From NCBI RefSeq assembly GCF_030812295.1, contig NZ_JAUSSK010000006.1, positions 59,538-123,537 on the forward strand: a DNA stretch of 64,000 nucleotides, read 5' to 3'. Made by a program: the position numbers and the translations under genes. Shown here piece by piece: positions 52,687-61,285 of this stretch (the first letter of the stretch is position 1; each line of letters opens with the position of its first letter). The DNA comes from Luteibacter jiangsuensis. GTDB lineage: Bacteria > Pseudomonadota > Gammaproteobacteria > Xanthomonadales > Rhodanobacteraceae. The notes beneath the pieces are model-generated. The model ran no database searches. It saw nothing but the letters and a program-made list of their open reading frames with translations, and had not been told where the DNA came from.

Positions 52687-53350
52687 CGCGCACGCCGCCG
52701 AGCCCCCGCCGCCGGGGGTGTCCCCGGCGCGCACGCCGCACCAGGCGGGACTCACCGACATACGCGCGTTGGTGCCCGATATCGCCGAGGACATCCATTA
52801 CGCGGGAAACGACAACTTCACCGGTGCGCCGGTGGATGGCTACCGGTCGCCGAAATGTTTCCTGCGCACGGCCGCCGCCGAGGCGCTGGCACGGGTGGAG
52901 ATGCATCTGCGTGGGGAGGGGCTGCGCCTGCGTATCTGGGACTGCTATCGGCCGGCACGCGCCGTCGCGGCCTTCGTGCGCTGGGCGGGTGATCCCGGCG
53001 ATACACGGACGAAGGCCGCGCATTACCCAAATCTGGGCAAGGACAAGCTGCTGGGCGAATACATCGCGCCTGTTTCCGGCCATAGCCGTGGCGCCACCGT
53101 CGACCTGACGCTGATGCAATGCGAAGGAACGCGTTGCGTGCCGCTGAACATGGGCACGGACTTCGACTTTTTCGATCCGCGTGCGCATACCGACTACCCG
53201 GGCATCACCACCGAACAACGTGCGAACCGCCAGCGCCTGCTGCGTGCGATGGCGGCGGAAGGTTTCGTCAATTACCCGCAAGAGTGGTGGCATTACTCGT
53301 TGCCTTCCGCCGCGTCCGCCGACACCATCTACGACGTTCCCGTGGAGTGA
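52625..53350 (+). CDS. ddpX: D-alanyl-D-alanine dipeptidase (VanX/DdpX, M15D)
   Basis: 241 residues with a signal peptide (KTWPLLACVLVLSAHAA), so periplasmic. Zinc site: His153 and Asp160 in SGHSRGATVDLTL (almost identical to VanX), His223 with catalytic Glu220 in EWWHY; Arg in WDCYRPARA. It hydrolyses D-Ala-D-Ala and related D,D-dipeptides to free D-amino acids. ATG 52625 lies 62 nt inside the upstream gene in another frame; no later start would keep the signal peptide, and AAGG precedes it by 9 nt. No VanH/VanA homologues are present, so this is nutritional rather than glycopeptide resistance. Confidence 0.92.
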   Translation: MPISATTTKTWPLLACVLVLSAHAAEPPPPGVSPARTPHQAGLTDIRALVPDIAEDIHYAGNDNFTGAPVDGYRSPKCFLRTAAAEALARVEMHLRGEGLRLRIWDCYRPARAVAAFVRWAGDPGDTRTKAAHYPNLGKDKLLGEYIAPVSGHSRGATVDLTLMQCEGTRCVPLNMGTDFDFFDPRAHTDYPGITTEQRANRQRLLRAMAAEGFVNYPQEWWHYSLPSAASADTIYDVPVE

Positions 53351-53352
53351 GC

Positions 53353-54390
53353 ATGCGTTTCGCCGTATCGCTGGCCCTTTGTGTCTTCCTCGCCGGGTGT
53401 GTCGCGTCGCCATCGCGTGACGTGGCGTTGGACGTATTGATGAAGCGTTACGACGGCGATGGGCCTGGCGCTTCGCTGTTGGTGATACGCGACGGCGTGC
53501 CCGTCGTCCGGAGGGGCTATGGGTTCGCCGACCTGGAAGGCCACGTGCCGGCCTCGCCGCAAACGAACTATCGCCTGGCCTCGGTGAGCAAGCAGTTCAC
53601 GGCGGCGGCGATCCTCCTGCTTGCGCAGGATGGCAAGCTATCGCTGGACGACCGCGCCCGCCGCTGGCTGCCCACGTTGCCCGCCGCGGCCGATGCGATC
53701 ACCATCCGCCAGTTGCTGAGCCACCAGGGTGGGCTGATCGATTACGAGGACATCATGCCCGCCGACACACGGGTGCCGCTGCGCGACAGGGACGTGCTCG
53801 GCCTGCTCGCCAGGACCGATCATCTCTATTTCACGCCCGGCACGTCGTACCGATACAGCAACGGCGGTTACGCGATGCTCGCGCTGATCGTGGAGAAGGC
53901 CTCGGGCAAACCGTTCCAGGATTTCCTTCGCGAGCGCATCTTCCTGCCATTGGGCATGACGAACACCCTGGCCTATGTGCGGGAAGGGCCGGCCGTGGCG
54001 CACCGCGCCTTCGGGTACAGCAAAGAGGGCGGGCATTGGGTGCGCACCGACCAGAGCATGACCAGTTCGGTGCTGGGAGACGGCGGGATCTATTCCTCCA
54101 TCGACGACCTGGCGCGTTGGGACGCCGCGCTCTACGACGACCGGCTCCTGAGCGACGCATCGCGCAGGGCCGCCTTCACGCCCTGGACACCCACCGACGA
54201 TCCCATGGTGCGGTACGGCTACGGCTGGCGGATCACCGGCGAAACGCTTTGGCATTCGGGCGAGACCATCGGCTTCCGCAATGTGATCGTGCGATATCCA
54301 AGAAGTCACCTCACCGTGATCCTGCTGACCAACCGCAACGACCCCGAGCCGTACAAGACGGCGGTGCACATCGCGAACCTCTACCTATAG
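53353..54390 (+). CDS. S12-family serine hydrolase lipoprotein (beta-lactamase/DD-peptidase fold)
   Basis: 345 residues. Lipoprotein signal MRFAVSLALCVFLAGC, lipidated at Cys16. Catalytic Ser77-V-S-Lys80 (RLASVSKQFTAAAI), YSN (YRYSNGGYAMLALIVEKAS) and HSG (LWHSGETIGFRN): the penicillin-recognising triad. Likely a periplasmic D-aminopeptidase, DD-peptidase or esterase; class C beta-lactamase activity is not implied, since most proteins of this architecture are peptidases. Starts 2 bp after the VanX-like stop, so co-translated. Last of the D-peptide enzymes before nadE. Confidence 0.9.
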   Translation: MRFAVSLALCVFLAGCVASPSRDVALDVLMKRYDGDGPGASLLVIRDGVPVVRRGYGFADLEGHVPASPQTNYRLASVSKQFTAAAILLLAQDGKLSLDDRARRWLPTLPAAADAITIRQLLSHQGGLIDYEDIMPADTRVPLRDRDVLGLLARTDHLYFTPGTSYRYSNGGYAMLALIVEKASGKPFQDFLRERIFLPLGMTNTLAYVREGPAVAHRAFGYSKEGGHWVRTDQSMTSSVLGDGGIYSSIDDLARWDAALYDDRLLSDASRRAAFTPWTPTDDPMVRYGYGWRITGETLWHSGETIGFRNVIVRYPRSHLTVILLTNRNDPEPYKTAVHIANLYL

Positions 54391-54435
54391 CATGTCCTAT
54401 CATAGGCAGTCCCCCCGCGACCGCACGGATCCCCG

Positions 54436-56052
54436 ATGTCCACGTTCCGCTTCGCCCTGGCCCAGTACGACTTCCCGGTAGGCGCCACCGCCCAGAACGC
54501 CCGGCGCGTGAAGGCACTGGCCGAGGAAGCGCGGGATCGCCTCGGTGCTTCGCTGGTCGTCTTTCCCGAACTGACCCTCTCCGGCTACCCACCCGAAGAC
54601 CTGCTCCAGCGCCCGAGTTTCCTTCAGGCCTGCGGGCGCGAACTCGCGGCGCTCGCGCCGGAGATCCGCGGTATTTCGGCCGTCGTGGGCCATCCCGAAA
54701 CGCGCGGTGAAGTCTTCAACGCGGCCTCGCTGATCCGCGAAGGCAAGGTCGAGTGGACCTACCACAAGCAGGCCTTGCCCAATTACACCGTCTTCGACGA
54801 AAAGCGCTATTTCCAGCATGGCCGGGCCACGCGGGTTTTCGTGATCGAGGGCGTGCGCGTGGGCATGCTCATCTGCGAGGACATCTGGGAGGCCGAACCC
54901 GCCGCCCATGCCGCGCAGGCGGGGGCGGAACTCATCCTGGTGATCAATGCCTCGCCCTACGACCGCCGGCAGGCGGCCACGCGCGAGGAATTGCTGCGCC
55001 AGCGGGCCACGGAAAACGGGGTGCCCATCGCCTACGTGAACCTGGTCGGCGGCCAGGACGACCTGCTGTTCGATGGCCATTCCTTGCTCGTGCAGTCCGA
55101 CGGCGAAGTGGTCGCCCGCGCGCCGTCGTTCGAGGAAATGATGCTCACGGTGGAATACGACACCGGGACGAAGCGTCTCGCCGCGATCGACTGGCCCGCA
55201 CAGGACACGCGCTCGCCGGAAGCGATCATGTACGCGGGACTCGTGCGTGGCGTGCGTGACTACATCGGCAAGAACGGCTTTTCCGGCGTGCTGCTGGGGC
55301 TGTCCGGCGGCATCGATTCGGCGCTCACGCTGGCGCTCGCCGTGGACGCGCTCGGCAAGGACAAGGTCACGGCCGTGATGATGCCCACGGTGTACACGTC
55401 GGACCTGTCGTTGCGCGAAGCGAAGGCGCAGGCGGAACACCTGGGCGTCGAGTATCACGTGTTGCCGATCGAGAGGATCTACGAGGCCTTCACCGGCACG
55501 TTGGCGCCGGTGTTCGAAGGGCGCGGGCCGGACATCACCGAGGAAAACCTGCAATCGCGTGCGCGCGGCGTGCTGCTGATGGCGATGTCGAACAAGACCG
55601 GCAAACTGTTGCTGTCCACGGGTAACAAGAGCGAGATGGCGGTCGGTTACGCCACCCTCTATGGCGACATGTGCGGCGCCTACGCGCCACTCAAGGATGT
55701 CTACAAGACCACCGTCTACAGCCTCTCGCGCTGGCGTGCGGCCATCGACGGTGCGATCCCGATGGCGGTCATCGACCGCCCGCCGTCCGCCGAACTGCGC
55801 CACGAGCAGACCGACCAGGATTCCCTGCCGCCATACGACGAGCTCGATGCCATCCTCGAGCACTTCATCGAGGGCGAGGCCTCGGCGGAGGACATCATCG
55901 CCGCCGGCCACGATGACGCGACGGTACGCCGGGTGATCCGCATGGTCTTCATCAACGAGTTCAAGCGCCGCCAGGCGGCGCCGGGACCCCGCGTGACCAC
56001 GAAAGCCTTCGGCCGCGAACGCCGCTACCCGATCACCTCCGGCTGGCGCTGA
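54436..56052 (+). CDS. nadE: Glutamine-dependent NAD+ synthetase
   Basis: 538 residues, two-domain form. N-terminal nitrilase-type glutaminase (about 1-245): catalytic Glu in VVFPELTLSGYP, Lys in WTYHKQALPNY, Cys in GMLICEDIWE. C-terminal synthetase (about 265-538): ATP pyrophosphatase loop LLGLSGGIDSALTLALA, MPTVYTSDLSLREAKAQAEH, and LLLSTGNKSEMAVGYATLYG. It makes NAD from deamido-NAD using glutamine nitrogen. It starts 45 bp after the S12 lipoprotein gene and could be transcribed with it, but it is a general housekeeping function. Confidence 0.97.
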   Translation: MSTFRFALAQYDFPVGATAQNARRVKALAEEARDRLGASLVVFPELTLSGYPPEDLLQRPSFLQACGRELAALAPEIRGISAVVGHPETRGEVFNAASLIREGKVEWTYHKQALPNYTVFDEKRYFQHGRATRVFVIEGVRVGMLICEDIWEAEPAAHAAQAGAELILVINASPYDRRQAATREELLRQRATENGVPIAYVNLVGGQDDLLFDGHSLLVQSDGEVVARAPSFEEMMLTVEYDTGTKRLAAIDWPAQDTRSPEAIMYAGLVRGVRDYIGKNGFSGVLLGLSGGIDSALTLALAVDALGKDKVTAVMMPTVYTSDLSLREAKAQAEHLGVEYHVLPIERIYEAFTGTLAPVFEGRGPDITEENLQSRARGVLLMAMSNKTGKLLLSTGNKSEMAVGYATLYGDMCGAYAPLKDVYKTTVYSLSRWRAAIDGAIPMAVIDRPPSAELRHEQTDQDSLPPYDELDAILEHFIEGEASAEDIIAAGHDDATVRRVIRMVFINEFKRRQAAPGPRVTTKAFGRERRYPITSGWR

Positions 56053-56086
56053 TCCCCATCTCGATCGCTGTCGTGGACTCAGCGGT

Positions 56087-56170
56087 TGTGGGAGCCGATC
56101 TTGTCGGCGATGGGTGCTTGCGATGAACTGGCCCGCTGCCGCGGGATCGCCGACAAGGTCGGCTCCCACA
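56087..56170 (+). repeat. REP pair (BIME-like), fifth composite copy
   Basis: TGTGGGAGCCGATCTTGTCG ... CGACAAGGTCGGCTCCCACA with core GGGTGCTTGCGATGAACTGG. A GGTCGGCTCCCGCCAGG remnant follows at about 56192. Between convergent nadE and bamD. Confidence 0.9.
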
Positions 56171-56244
56171 AACAGCTGGCTCCACCGGAAGGTCGGCTCC
56201 CGCCAGGGCCGGGCTCCTACGAGAGCCGGGCCTTTCGCGGGAAC

Positions 56245-56272
56245 GAAAAAGCCGGCTTGCGCCGGCTTTTTC
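56245..56272. terminator. Bidirectional intrinsic terminator between nadE and bamD
   Basis: GAAAAAGCCGGC pairs with GCCGGCTTTTTC around TTGC. A-run on one side and T-run on the other serve the convergent nadE and bamD transcripts. Confidence 0.92.
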
Positions 56273-56294
56273 GTCGAACCGAACCTCGAAAAGG

Positions 56295-57122
56295 TCAGTG
56301 GTGACCCGAGAACGGGATCGCCTTGCGCCAGATCGAAGGGTGGTGCGGCCAGTTCGGGTCCGTGAGGTACGGGTGGTCCGGGTAGTTCAGGGCCAGCACC
56401 TGGCGGGTCTGGTCGGCCAGCGGCTTGCGGTCCAGGGCGATGTAGCTGCGCGTGAGGATGGCCAGCGCGTCGGCGGTTTCCGGCGACTGCTGGTAGTGCT
56501 CGATCACGTACTGGGCGCGGTCGGCCGAGGCGATGTACGCCTTCGTGCGCAGGTAGTACTCCGCCACGTTGACCTCGAAACGGGCCAGCTGGTTGCGCAG
56601 GAAGATCATGCGCTGGCGGGCGTCGGTGGCATAGGCGCTGTTGGGATAACGCCGGGTCAGCTGGCTGAAATCGTCGAACGCGGTGAGGTTGAAACCCTGG
56701 TCGCGGCGGGTGGAAGCGCTGTTGCCACGCTGCAGGTAACGCTCGATCAGGCCGCCGGTTCGGTCGAAATTGATCAGACCGCGCAGGTAATAGGCATAAT
56801 CAGCATGCTTATGGGTCGGAAACGTCTTGATGAAGCGGTTGATCGTCGAGTAAGCGTCGTCCGGTTTGTTGTCTTTGTACTGCGCGTACGCGAGTTCGAT
56901 CTGGGACTGCTCGTTGATGTCGCCCGACGGGAACCGAGCGATGAGGCGTTCATATGCCTTTTCCGCCGCGGCGTAGTCGGAATGCTCCAGCGAGTCGTGG
57001 GCAGTGACATAGAGCCGGTCGACCGGCATCGTGTCGATCGTCTCCTTCTTGCTGCGGAACATCGAGCAGGCGCTCATCGACAGGGCGAGGACGAGCAGAA
57101 TGGTGATCTTGGTTGCACGCAT
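56295..57122 (-). CDS. bamD: Outer-membrane assembly lipoprotein BamD (ComL)
   Basis: 275 residues. Signal MRATKITILLVLALSMSAC with lipidation at Cys19. Five TPR-like helical pairs follow: YVTAHDSLEHSDYAAAEKAY, QSQIELAYAQYKDNKPDDAY, YAYYLRGLINFDRTGGLIER, and LARFEVNVAEYYLRTKAYIA. Essential partner of BamA in beta-barrel insertion, on the inner face of the outer membrane. ATG 57122 fits the lipoprotein signal. Divergent from rluD with 69 bp between, the order conserved in many gammaproteobacteria. Confidence 0.96.
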   Translation of the reverse strand: MRATKITILLVLALSMSACSMFRSKKETIDTMPVDRLYVTAHDSLEHSDYAAAEKAYERLIARFPSGDINEQSQIELAYAQYKDNKPDDAYSTINRFIKTFPTHKHADYAYYLRGLINFDRTGGLIERYLQRGNSASTRRDQGFNLTAFDDFSQLTRRYPNSAYATDARQRMIFLRNQLARFEVNVAEYYLRTKAYIASADRAQYVIEHYQQSPETADALAILTRSYIALDRKPLADQTRQVLALNYPDHPYLTDPNWPHHPSIWRKAIPFSGHH

Positions 57123-57191
57123 TGAGAGAGTTCGGATGCTTGAGCGAAAGGGCATGATAGCCGAAACCGGCCGTGGGCCGGGCGGGGCGGT

Positions 57192-58166
57192 ATGACGACG
57201 GTCAGACACGAGGCCACCGTGCCGGTGGCGGCGGCGGGTCGGCGTTTCGACCAGTCCCTGGCCGAGATGTTCCCCGATTACTCCCGATCCCGCCTCACGG
57301 GCTGGATCAAGGAGGGCAAGGTCCTGCTGGACGGGGCCCGGGTGGCCCCGCGCCACCTGCTCCGGGGGGGCGAGCGGGTGGAACTCGAGGCCGAGCTGGA
57401 GACCGAGGTGGATGCCCAGCCCGAGGACATCGCGCTGGATATCCGCTACGAGGACGGCGACCTCATGGTGGTGGACAAGCCCATGGGGCTGGTCGTCCAT
57501 CCCGGGGCGGGCAACGCCGCCGGGACCATGCTCAACGCCTTGCTGCACCACAATCCGGCCCAAGCGGAGTTGCCGCGAGGCGGTATCGTCCACCGGCTGG
57601 ACAAGGACACCGCCGGCCTGATGGTGGTGGCCAAGAGCATCGCGGCGCATACGGCGCTCGTGGCGATGCTGTCCCGGCATGACGTGCACCGGCAGTACGA
57701 GGCCGTGGTGCTGGGCACCATGGTGGCTGGCGGCACCGTCGACCAGCCCATCGGGCGGCACCAGCACGACCGCCTGAAGCAGGGCGTGCGCGACGTGGAG
57801 GACGGCGGCAAGGAGGCGATCACCCACTATCGCGTGCGCGAGCGTTTCCGCGCGCACAGCGTGATCCAGTGCAACCTGGAGACGGGCCGCACCCACCAGA
57901 TTCGTGTGCACATGGCCCATCTCGGCCATCCGCTGGTCGGCGACCAGCTCTACGGCAACGGGCTGCGCCTGCCGCGTGGCGCCAGCCAGGAGCTGATCGA
58001 CGCGCTGCGCGGCTTCCGCCGCCAGGCCCTGCACGCCGAGAAGCTGGCCTTCGAGCACCCCGTGACGGGGGAATACCTCGAGTTCGACTCGCCGCGTCCG
58101 GCCGACCAGGAGGCGCTGATCGAGGCGCTTCGCGCCGATACCGCGCTGCATCCGATCGAGGATTGA
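57192..58166 (+). CDS. rluD: 23S rRNA pseudouridine synthase RluD
   Basis: 324 residues. N-terminal S4 RNA-binding domain ([40 protein letters not shown]). Catalytic domain with [20 protein letters not shown] (catalytic Asp in HRLDKDT), [20 protein letters not shown], and [20 protein letters not shown]. RluD modifies U1911, U1915 and U1917 of helix 69. Located beside bamD and pgeF as in E. coli, supporting RluD over RluC. Confidence 0.95.
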   Translation: MTTVRHEATVPVAAAGRRFDQSLAEMFPDYSRSRLTGWIKEGKVLLDGARVAPRHLLRGGERVELEAELETEVDAQPEDIALDIRYEDGDLMVVDKPMGLVVHPGAGNAAGTMLNALLHHNPAQAELPRGGIVHRLDKDTAGLMVVAKSIAAHTALVAMLSRHDVHRQYEAVVLGTMVAGGTVDQPIGRHQHDRLKQGVRDVEDGGKEAITHYRVRERFRAHSVIQCNLETGRTHQIRVHMAHLGHPLVGDQLYGNGLRLPRGASQELIDALRGFRRQALHAEKLAFEHPVTGEYLEFDSPRPADQEALIEALRADTALHPIED

Positions 58167-58168
58167 GC

Positions 58169-58909
58169 GTGGAGCGCGCCTGGATCGTCCCGGACTGGAA
58201 GGCCCCGGCTCACGTGCATGCCGCCGTATCCACGCGGCAGGGGCCGGGCATTTCCCAGCCACCGTACGACCGGCTGAACCTCGGACTGCGCTCGGGCGAC
58301 GATCCCGCCGCGGTCGTGTCGAACCGGGAAGCCCTGGCGGCGGCCCTGGACCTGCCCGGACCGCCGTTGTGGCTGCGCCAGGTGCATGGCACCGAAGTGG
58401 CCGACGCTGGCGTGGAGGGTGACGACGAACCGGTGGCCGACGCCGCCGTGGCGCACGGACCGGGCAAGGTGCTGGCGATCCTCACCGCGGATTGCCTGCC
58501 GGTCCTGTTCGCCAGCGCCGATGGCGGCACGATCGGCGCGGCGCATGCTGGCTGGCGGGGGCTTGCCGCCGGCGTGCTGGAGAACACCGTGGCACGGATG
58601 GGCGTGCCCGCCGATTCCGTCCTCGCGTGGCTGGGCCCGGCCATCGGCGGCCCGTCCTACGAAGTAGGCGCGGAGGTGCGTGCGGCCTTCGTCGAGGGCG
58701 ACCCGGGCGCGGAGGAGGCCTTTGCGCCGACACGGCCGGGACATTGGTTGTGCGACTTGTACGTGCTGGCGAGGCGGCGGCTGGCCGCTATCGGGGTGAC
58801 ACGGATTTCCGGCGGCGGTTTCGATACCTACCGCGACGAACGGCTTTATTCGTACCGGCGGGACGGCGCGGTCAGCGGACGGTTCGCTTCGCTGATCTGG
58901 ACGCGCTGA
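58169..58909 (+). CDS. pgeF: Peptidoglycan editing factor PgeF (YfiH, multicopper polyphenol oxidase/laccase family)
   Basis: 246 residues from a GTG at 58169, 2 bp after the rluD stop; the frame has no earlier usable start outside rluD. Family motifs: WLRQVHGTEV, ILTADCLPVLFAS (Cys), GAAHAGWRGLAAGVLENTV (His), WLGPAIGGPSYEVG, and TYRDERLYSYRRDG. YfiH proteins were described as laccase-like and as purine nucleoside phosphorylases; E. coli PgeF removes misincorporated L-Ser from murein precursors. The gene order rluD-pgeF is conserved, suggesting coupled translation. Confidence 0.93.
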   Translation: MERAWIVPDWKAPAHVHAAVSTRQGPGISQPPYDRLNLGLRSGDDPAAVVSNREALAAALDLPGPPLWLRQVHGTEVADAGVEGDDEPVADAAVAHGPGKVLAILTADCLPVLFASADGGTIGAAHAGWRGLAAGVLENTVARMGVPADSVLAWLGPAIGGPSYEVGAEVRAAFVEGDPGAEEAFAPTRPGHWLCDLYVLARRRLAAIGVTRISGGGFDTYRDERLYSYRRDGAVSGRFASLIWTR

Positions 58910-58915
58910 CGCGGC

Positions 58916-60331
58916 TCAAGGCGCCGTCATCGGCGACGGCACGTAGATCTCGGGCTTGACCCGCGGCGGTTCCGTCAGCGCATGCAGGAACGCATTGCGC
59001 CATGCGGTGATGTCGTTCCGCTCGAGCACATCCATCATGGACTGCCAACGCATGCGCCGTTCCTTCTGCGGCATCTCCAGTGCGCGTTTCAGCGCCTCGG
59101 ACACCTCGTCCAGGTCGGAAGGGTTCACCAGCAATGCCGCATCCAGTTCCTGCGCCGCACCCGCGAAGCGGGACAGCACGAGCACGCCGGGATCTTGCGG
59201 GTCCTGGCAGGCGACGTATTCCTTCGCGACGAGGTTCATGCCGTCGCGAAGCGGCGTGACCAGGCCGACCTTGGCCACGCGGAAGTAACCCGCCAACACC
59301 TTGTGCGCGAACGACTTGTTCACGTAACGGATCGGTACCCAGTCCGGCTCGGCGTACTGCCCGTTGATGTGGCCCGCGCTGCGTTCGAGCTCACGTCGCA
59401 GCGAGCGGTATTCCGGCACGTCGGAACGCGATGGCGGTGCGATCTGTAACAGCGAGACACGGCCGCGCATCTCCTTGTGGTCGCGCAGCAGGCGGGCGAA
59501 TCCCTCGAAACGCTCGGGCAGGCCTTTGGAATAGTCGAGGCGGTCCACGCCGATGATCAGTGCGCGGTCGTCGATCGAGGCCCTGAGCTTGGCGACCGCT
59601 CCGCTATCCTCGGCGCGGTGCGCGAGTTCGACGGCCTCGGCCGTATCGATGCTGATCGGGAACACGCCGGCACGGAAGATCCGTCCGTTGGCGGCGCGGA
59701 TGCGGCCGCCCGTGCGCATGGCGGCGCCCAGTTCATGCAGGAAGTAATCCTCCAGCGCGCGCAGGTCGCGCTGGGTGTGCAGGCCCACGAGGTCGTACGA
59801 GGCCAGCGGCTCGAGCAGTTCACGGTGCCGGGGCAGGGTGATCAACAGGCCGGCCGCGGGCAGGGGCGTGTGCAGGAAGAAGCCGATCTTGTTCTCGACA
59901 CCGAGTTCGCGAAGCATCGCCGCGAGCGGAATCAGGTGGTAATCGTGGACCCAGACGATGTCGTCTTTCCGGATCAGCTTCGCCACGCGCTTGGCGAAGA
60001 CGCGGTTGACCCTCAGGTAGCCTTCCAGGTGGTCGCGCCGGTAATCGACGAGATCGCCCCGATAGTGGAACAGGGGCCACAAGGCACGGTTGGCGAAGCC
60101 GCTGTAGTAGTCGTCATGGTCCGCCTTGGACATGTCGATGGTCGCGTAGCTGATGTTTCCGTCCTGGACCTCGTGCACTTCCTTGCCCGTCTCGGCGGCG
60201 AGGTTGCCGCTCCATCCGAACCACAGTCCTCCCATTTCCTGCAGCGCCGCGTTCATGGCGGACGCGAGGCCGCCGGTTTGCGTCTGCTTGGGCAGTGCCA
60301 CGCGGTTCGATATGACAACTAGTCGGCTCAT
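58916..60331 (-). CDS. otsA: Alpha,alpha-trehalose-phosphate synthase (UDP-forming)
   Basis: 471 residues, GT20 glycosyltransferase. [15 protein letters not shown] opening, [20 protein letters not shown] (UDP-glucose loop), [55 protein letters not shown], and [18 protein letters not shown]. Makes trehalose-6-phosphate from UDP-glucose and glucose-6-phosphate for osmotic and desiccation protection. ATG 60331 is chosen by homology and overlaps the otsB stop by 4 bp. Convergent with pgeF, 6 bp apart. Confidence 0.97.
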   Translation of the reverse strand: MSRLVVISNRVALPKQTQTGGLASAMNAALQEMGGLWFGWSGNLAAETGKEVHEVQDGNISYATIDMSKADHDDYYSGFANRALWPLFHYRGDLVDYRRDHLEGYLRVNRVFAKRVAKLIRKDDIVWVHDYHLIPLAAMLRELGVENKIGFFLHTPLPAAGLLITLPRHRELLEPLASYDLVGLHTQRDLRALEDYFLHELGAAMRTGGRIRAANGRIFRAGVFPISIDTAEAVELAHRAEDSGAVAKLRASIDDRALIIGVDRLDYSKGLPERFEGFARLLRDHKEMRGRVSLLQIAPPSRSDVPEYRSLRRELERSAGHINGQYAEPDWVPIRYVNKSFAHKVLAGYFRVAKVGLVTPLRDGMNLVAKEYVACQDPQDPGVLVLSRFAGAAQELDAALLVNPSDLDEVSEALKRALEMPQKERRMRWQSMMDVLERNDITAWRNAFLHALTEPPRVKPEIYVPSPMTAP

Positions 60332-61113
60332 CGTGCCCTTGCGGCTCCTTGCGTCAGCGTGGCGTTCACGGAATCCAGCCAAGCATGGACGGCAGCCGGG
60401 CTAGGCAATGTGAACGTGGCGTGCGAAGGCGTCCGTGTGCCGACGCGAACGGATGCGCCGCCGCGTTCGTTGACCACGGCGAAGGCGTGTTCGTCGGTGA
60501 GGTCGTCACCCAGGTAGACCGGCGTGCGGCCGCGGAAGGGCGGTGTATCGAGGAAGCCGGCCACGGCCACGCCCTTGTCCATTCCCTTCGGTTTGAATTC
60601 GTAGACGTAGCTGCCTGGCTGCAGTTCGAACGCCGGAAAACGCGCGGCGATGGCCGGTGCGATCCGGTCCAGCTCGTCCTCCCGCTCGGGGTGCTCGCGG
60701 CAATGCAGCGCCACCGACCAGCTCTTGTCTTCCACGCGTACGCCCGGCAGGGCGGAGGCGATGTCGTGGACGACGTAGCGCAGCCGGGCCAGTTCCTCGG
60801 TGTCGACGGGGATCGTGGTGGTGTGGCCTTCGCCATCCCGCCGTTCGAGTCCATGCTGCCCGGCGGCGGCCCATGCCGTCCTGTCGAAGATGCGGTCGAG
60901 GCCGGCGATGGCGCGGCCGCTGACCAGGGCCATCGCGCCGCCGAGCACGCGATGCAGCGTGTCCAGCGTGTCGAGCATCCCGGGTGGCACGAACACGCCG
61001 TCCGGGTCGTCGGCGAATGCCAGCAGGGTGCCGTCGGCATCGAGAAAGAGCGCCGTCCCCGGCGTGACGAGGTCGGCGGGGGGTGGGGGCAGGATGTCGC
61101 GGGCGGCTGTCAC
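60328..61113 (-). CDS. otsB: Trehalose-6-phosphate phosphatase
   Basis: 261 residues from GTG 61113 (GGAG 5 nt upstream). HAD-superfamily: nucleophile Asp in [57 protein letters not shown] (Lys), and [16 protein letters not shown] (metal-binding acids). It converts trehalose-6-phosphate to trehalose. Upstream of and overlapping otsA on the same strand, so both are produced from one message. Divergent from clpB. Confidence 0.95.
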   Translation of the reverse strand: MTAARDILPPPPADLVTPGTALFLDADGTLLAFADDPDGVFVPPGMLDTLDTLHRVLGGAMALVSGRAIAGLDRIFDRTAWAAAGQHGLERRDGEGHTTTIPVDTEELARLRYVVHDIASALPGVRVEDKSWSVALHCREHPEREDELDRIAPAIAARFPAFELQPGSYVYEFKPKGMDKGVAVAGFLDTPPFRGRTPVYLGDDLTDEHAFAVVNERGGASVRVGTRTPSHATFTLPSPAAVHAWLDSVNATLTQGAARAR

Positions 61114-61194
61114 GGAAGCTCCATCTGGCAGCGATCTGGTCAGGATGCCCTCCGGGACGTGAAAAAAGTGATGGCCTGTTCCCCTTGCCGGCCG

Positions 61195-61222
61195 TTGAAG
61201 GCGCATGCTGGAACCCGCATCT
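61195..61222 (+). promoter_or_regulatory. Candidate sigma-32 heat-shock promoter of clpB
   Basis: TTGAAG (61195-61200) and CCGCATCT (61215-61222) are 14 bp apart, close to the sigma-32 pattern CTTGAAA and CCCCATNT. Located 64 bp before the clpB start, as expected for a stress chaperone gene. Confidence 0.6.
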
Positions 61223-61285
61223 GTCTGGTCAGAGGCGGTCGCGGGGAGGGCCCGGGGCGCGCCAATACCTTTGGGAGAAAACCTG

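Noticed and set aside
52625..53350. Glycopeptide (vancomycin) resistance cluster because of the VanX homologue
   Set aside because: No VanA/VanH/VanS-VanR partners; the neighbours are dipeptidases and uptake genes, so D-Ala-D-Ala use as nutrient fits better.
53353..54390. S12 protein as a true class C beta-lactamase resistance gene
   Set aside because: SVSK/YSN/HSG is shared by DD-peptidases and esterases; lipoprotein anchoring and operon context favour a peptidase.
54396..54406. CCTAT-C-ATAGG palindrome between the S12 lipoprotein and nadE
   Set aside because: Only 5-bp arms and no relation to the palindrome at 45284; may be chance.
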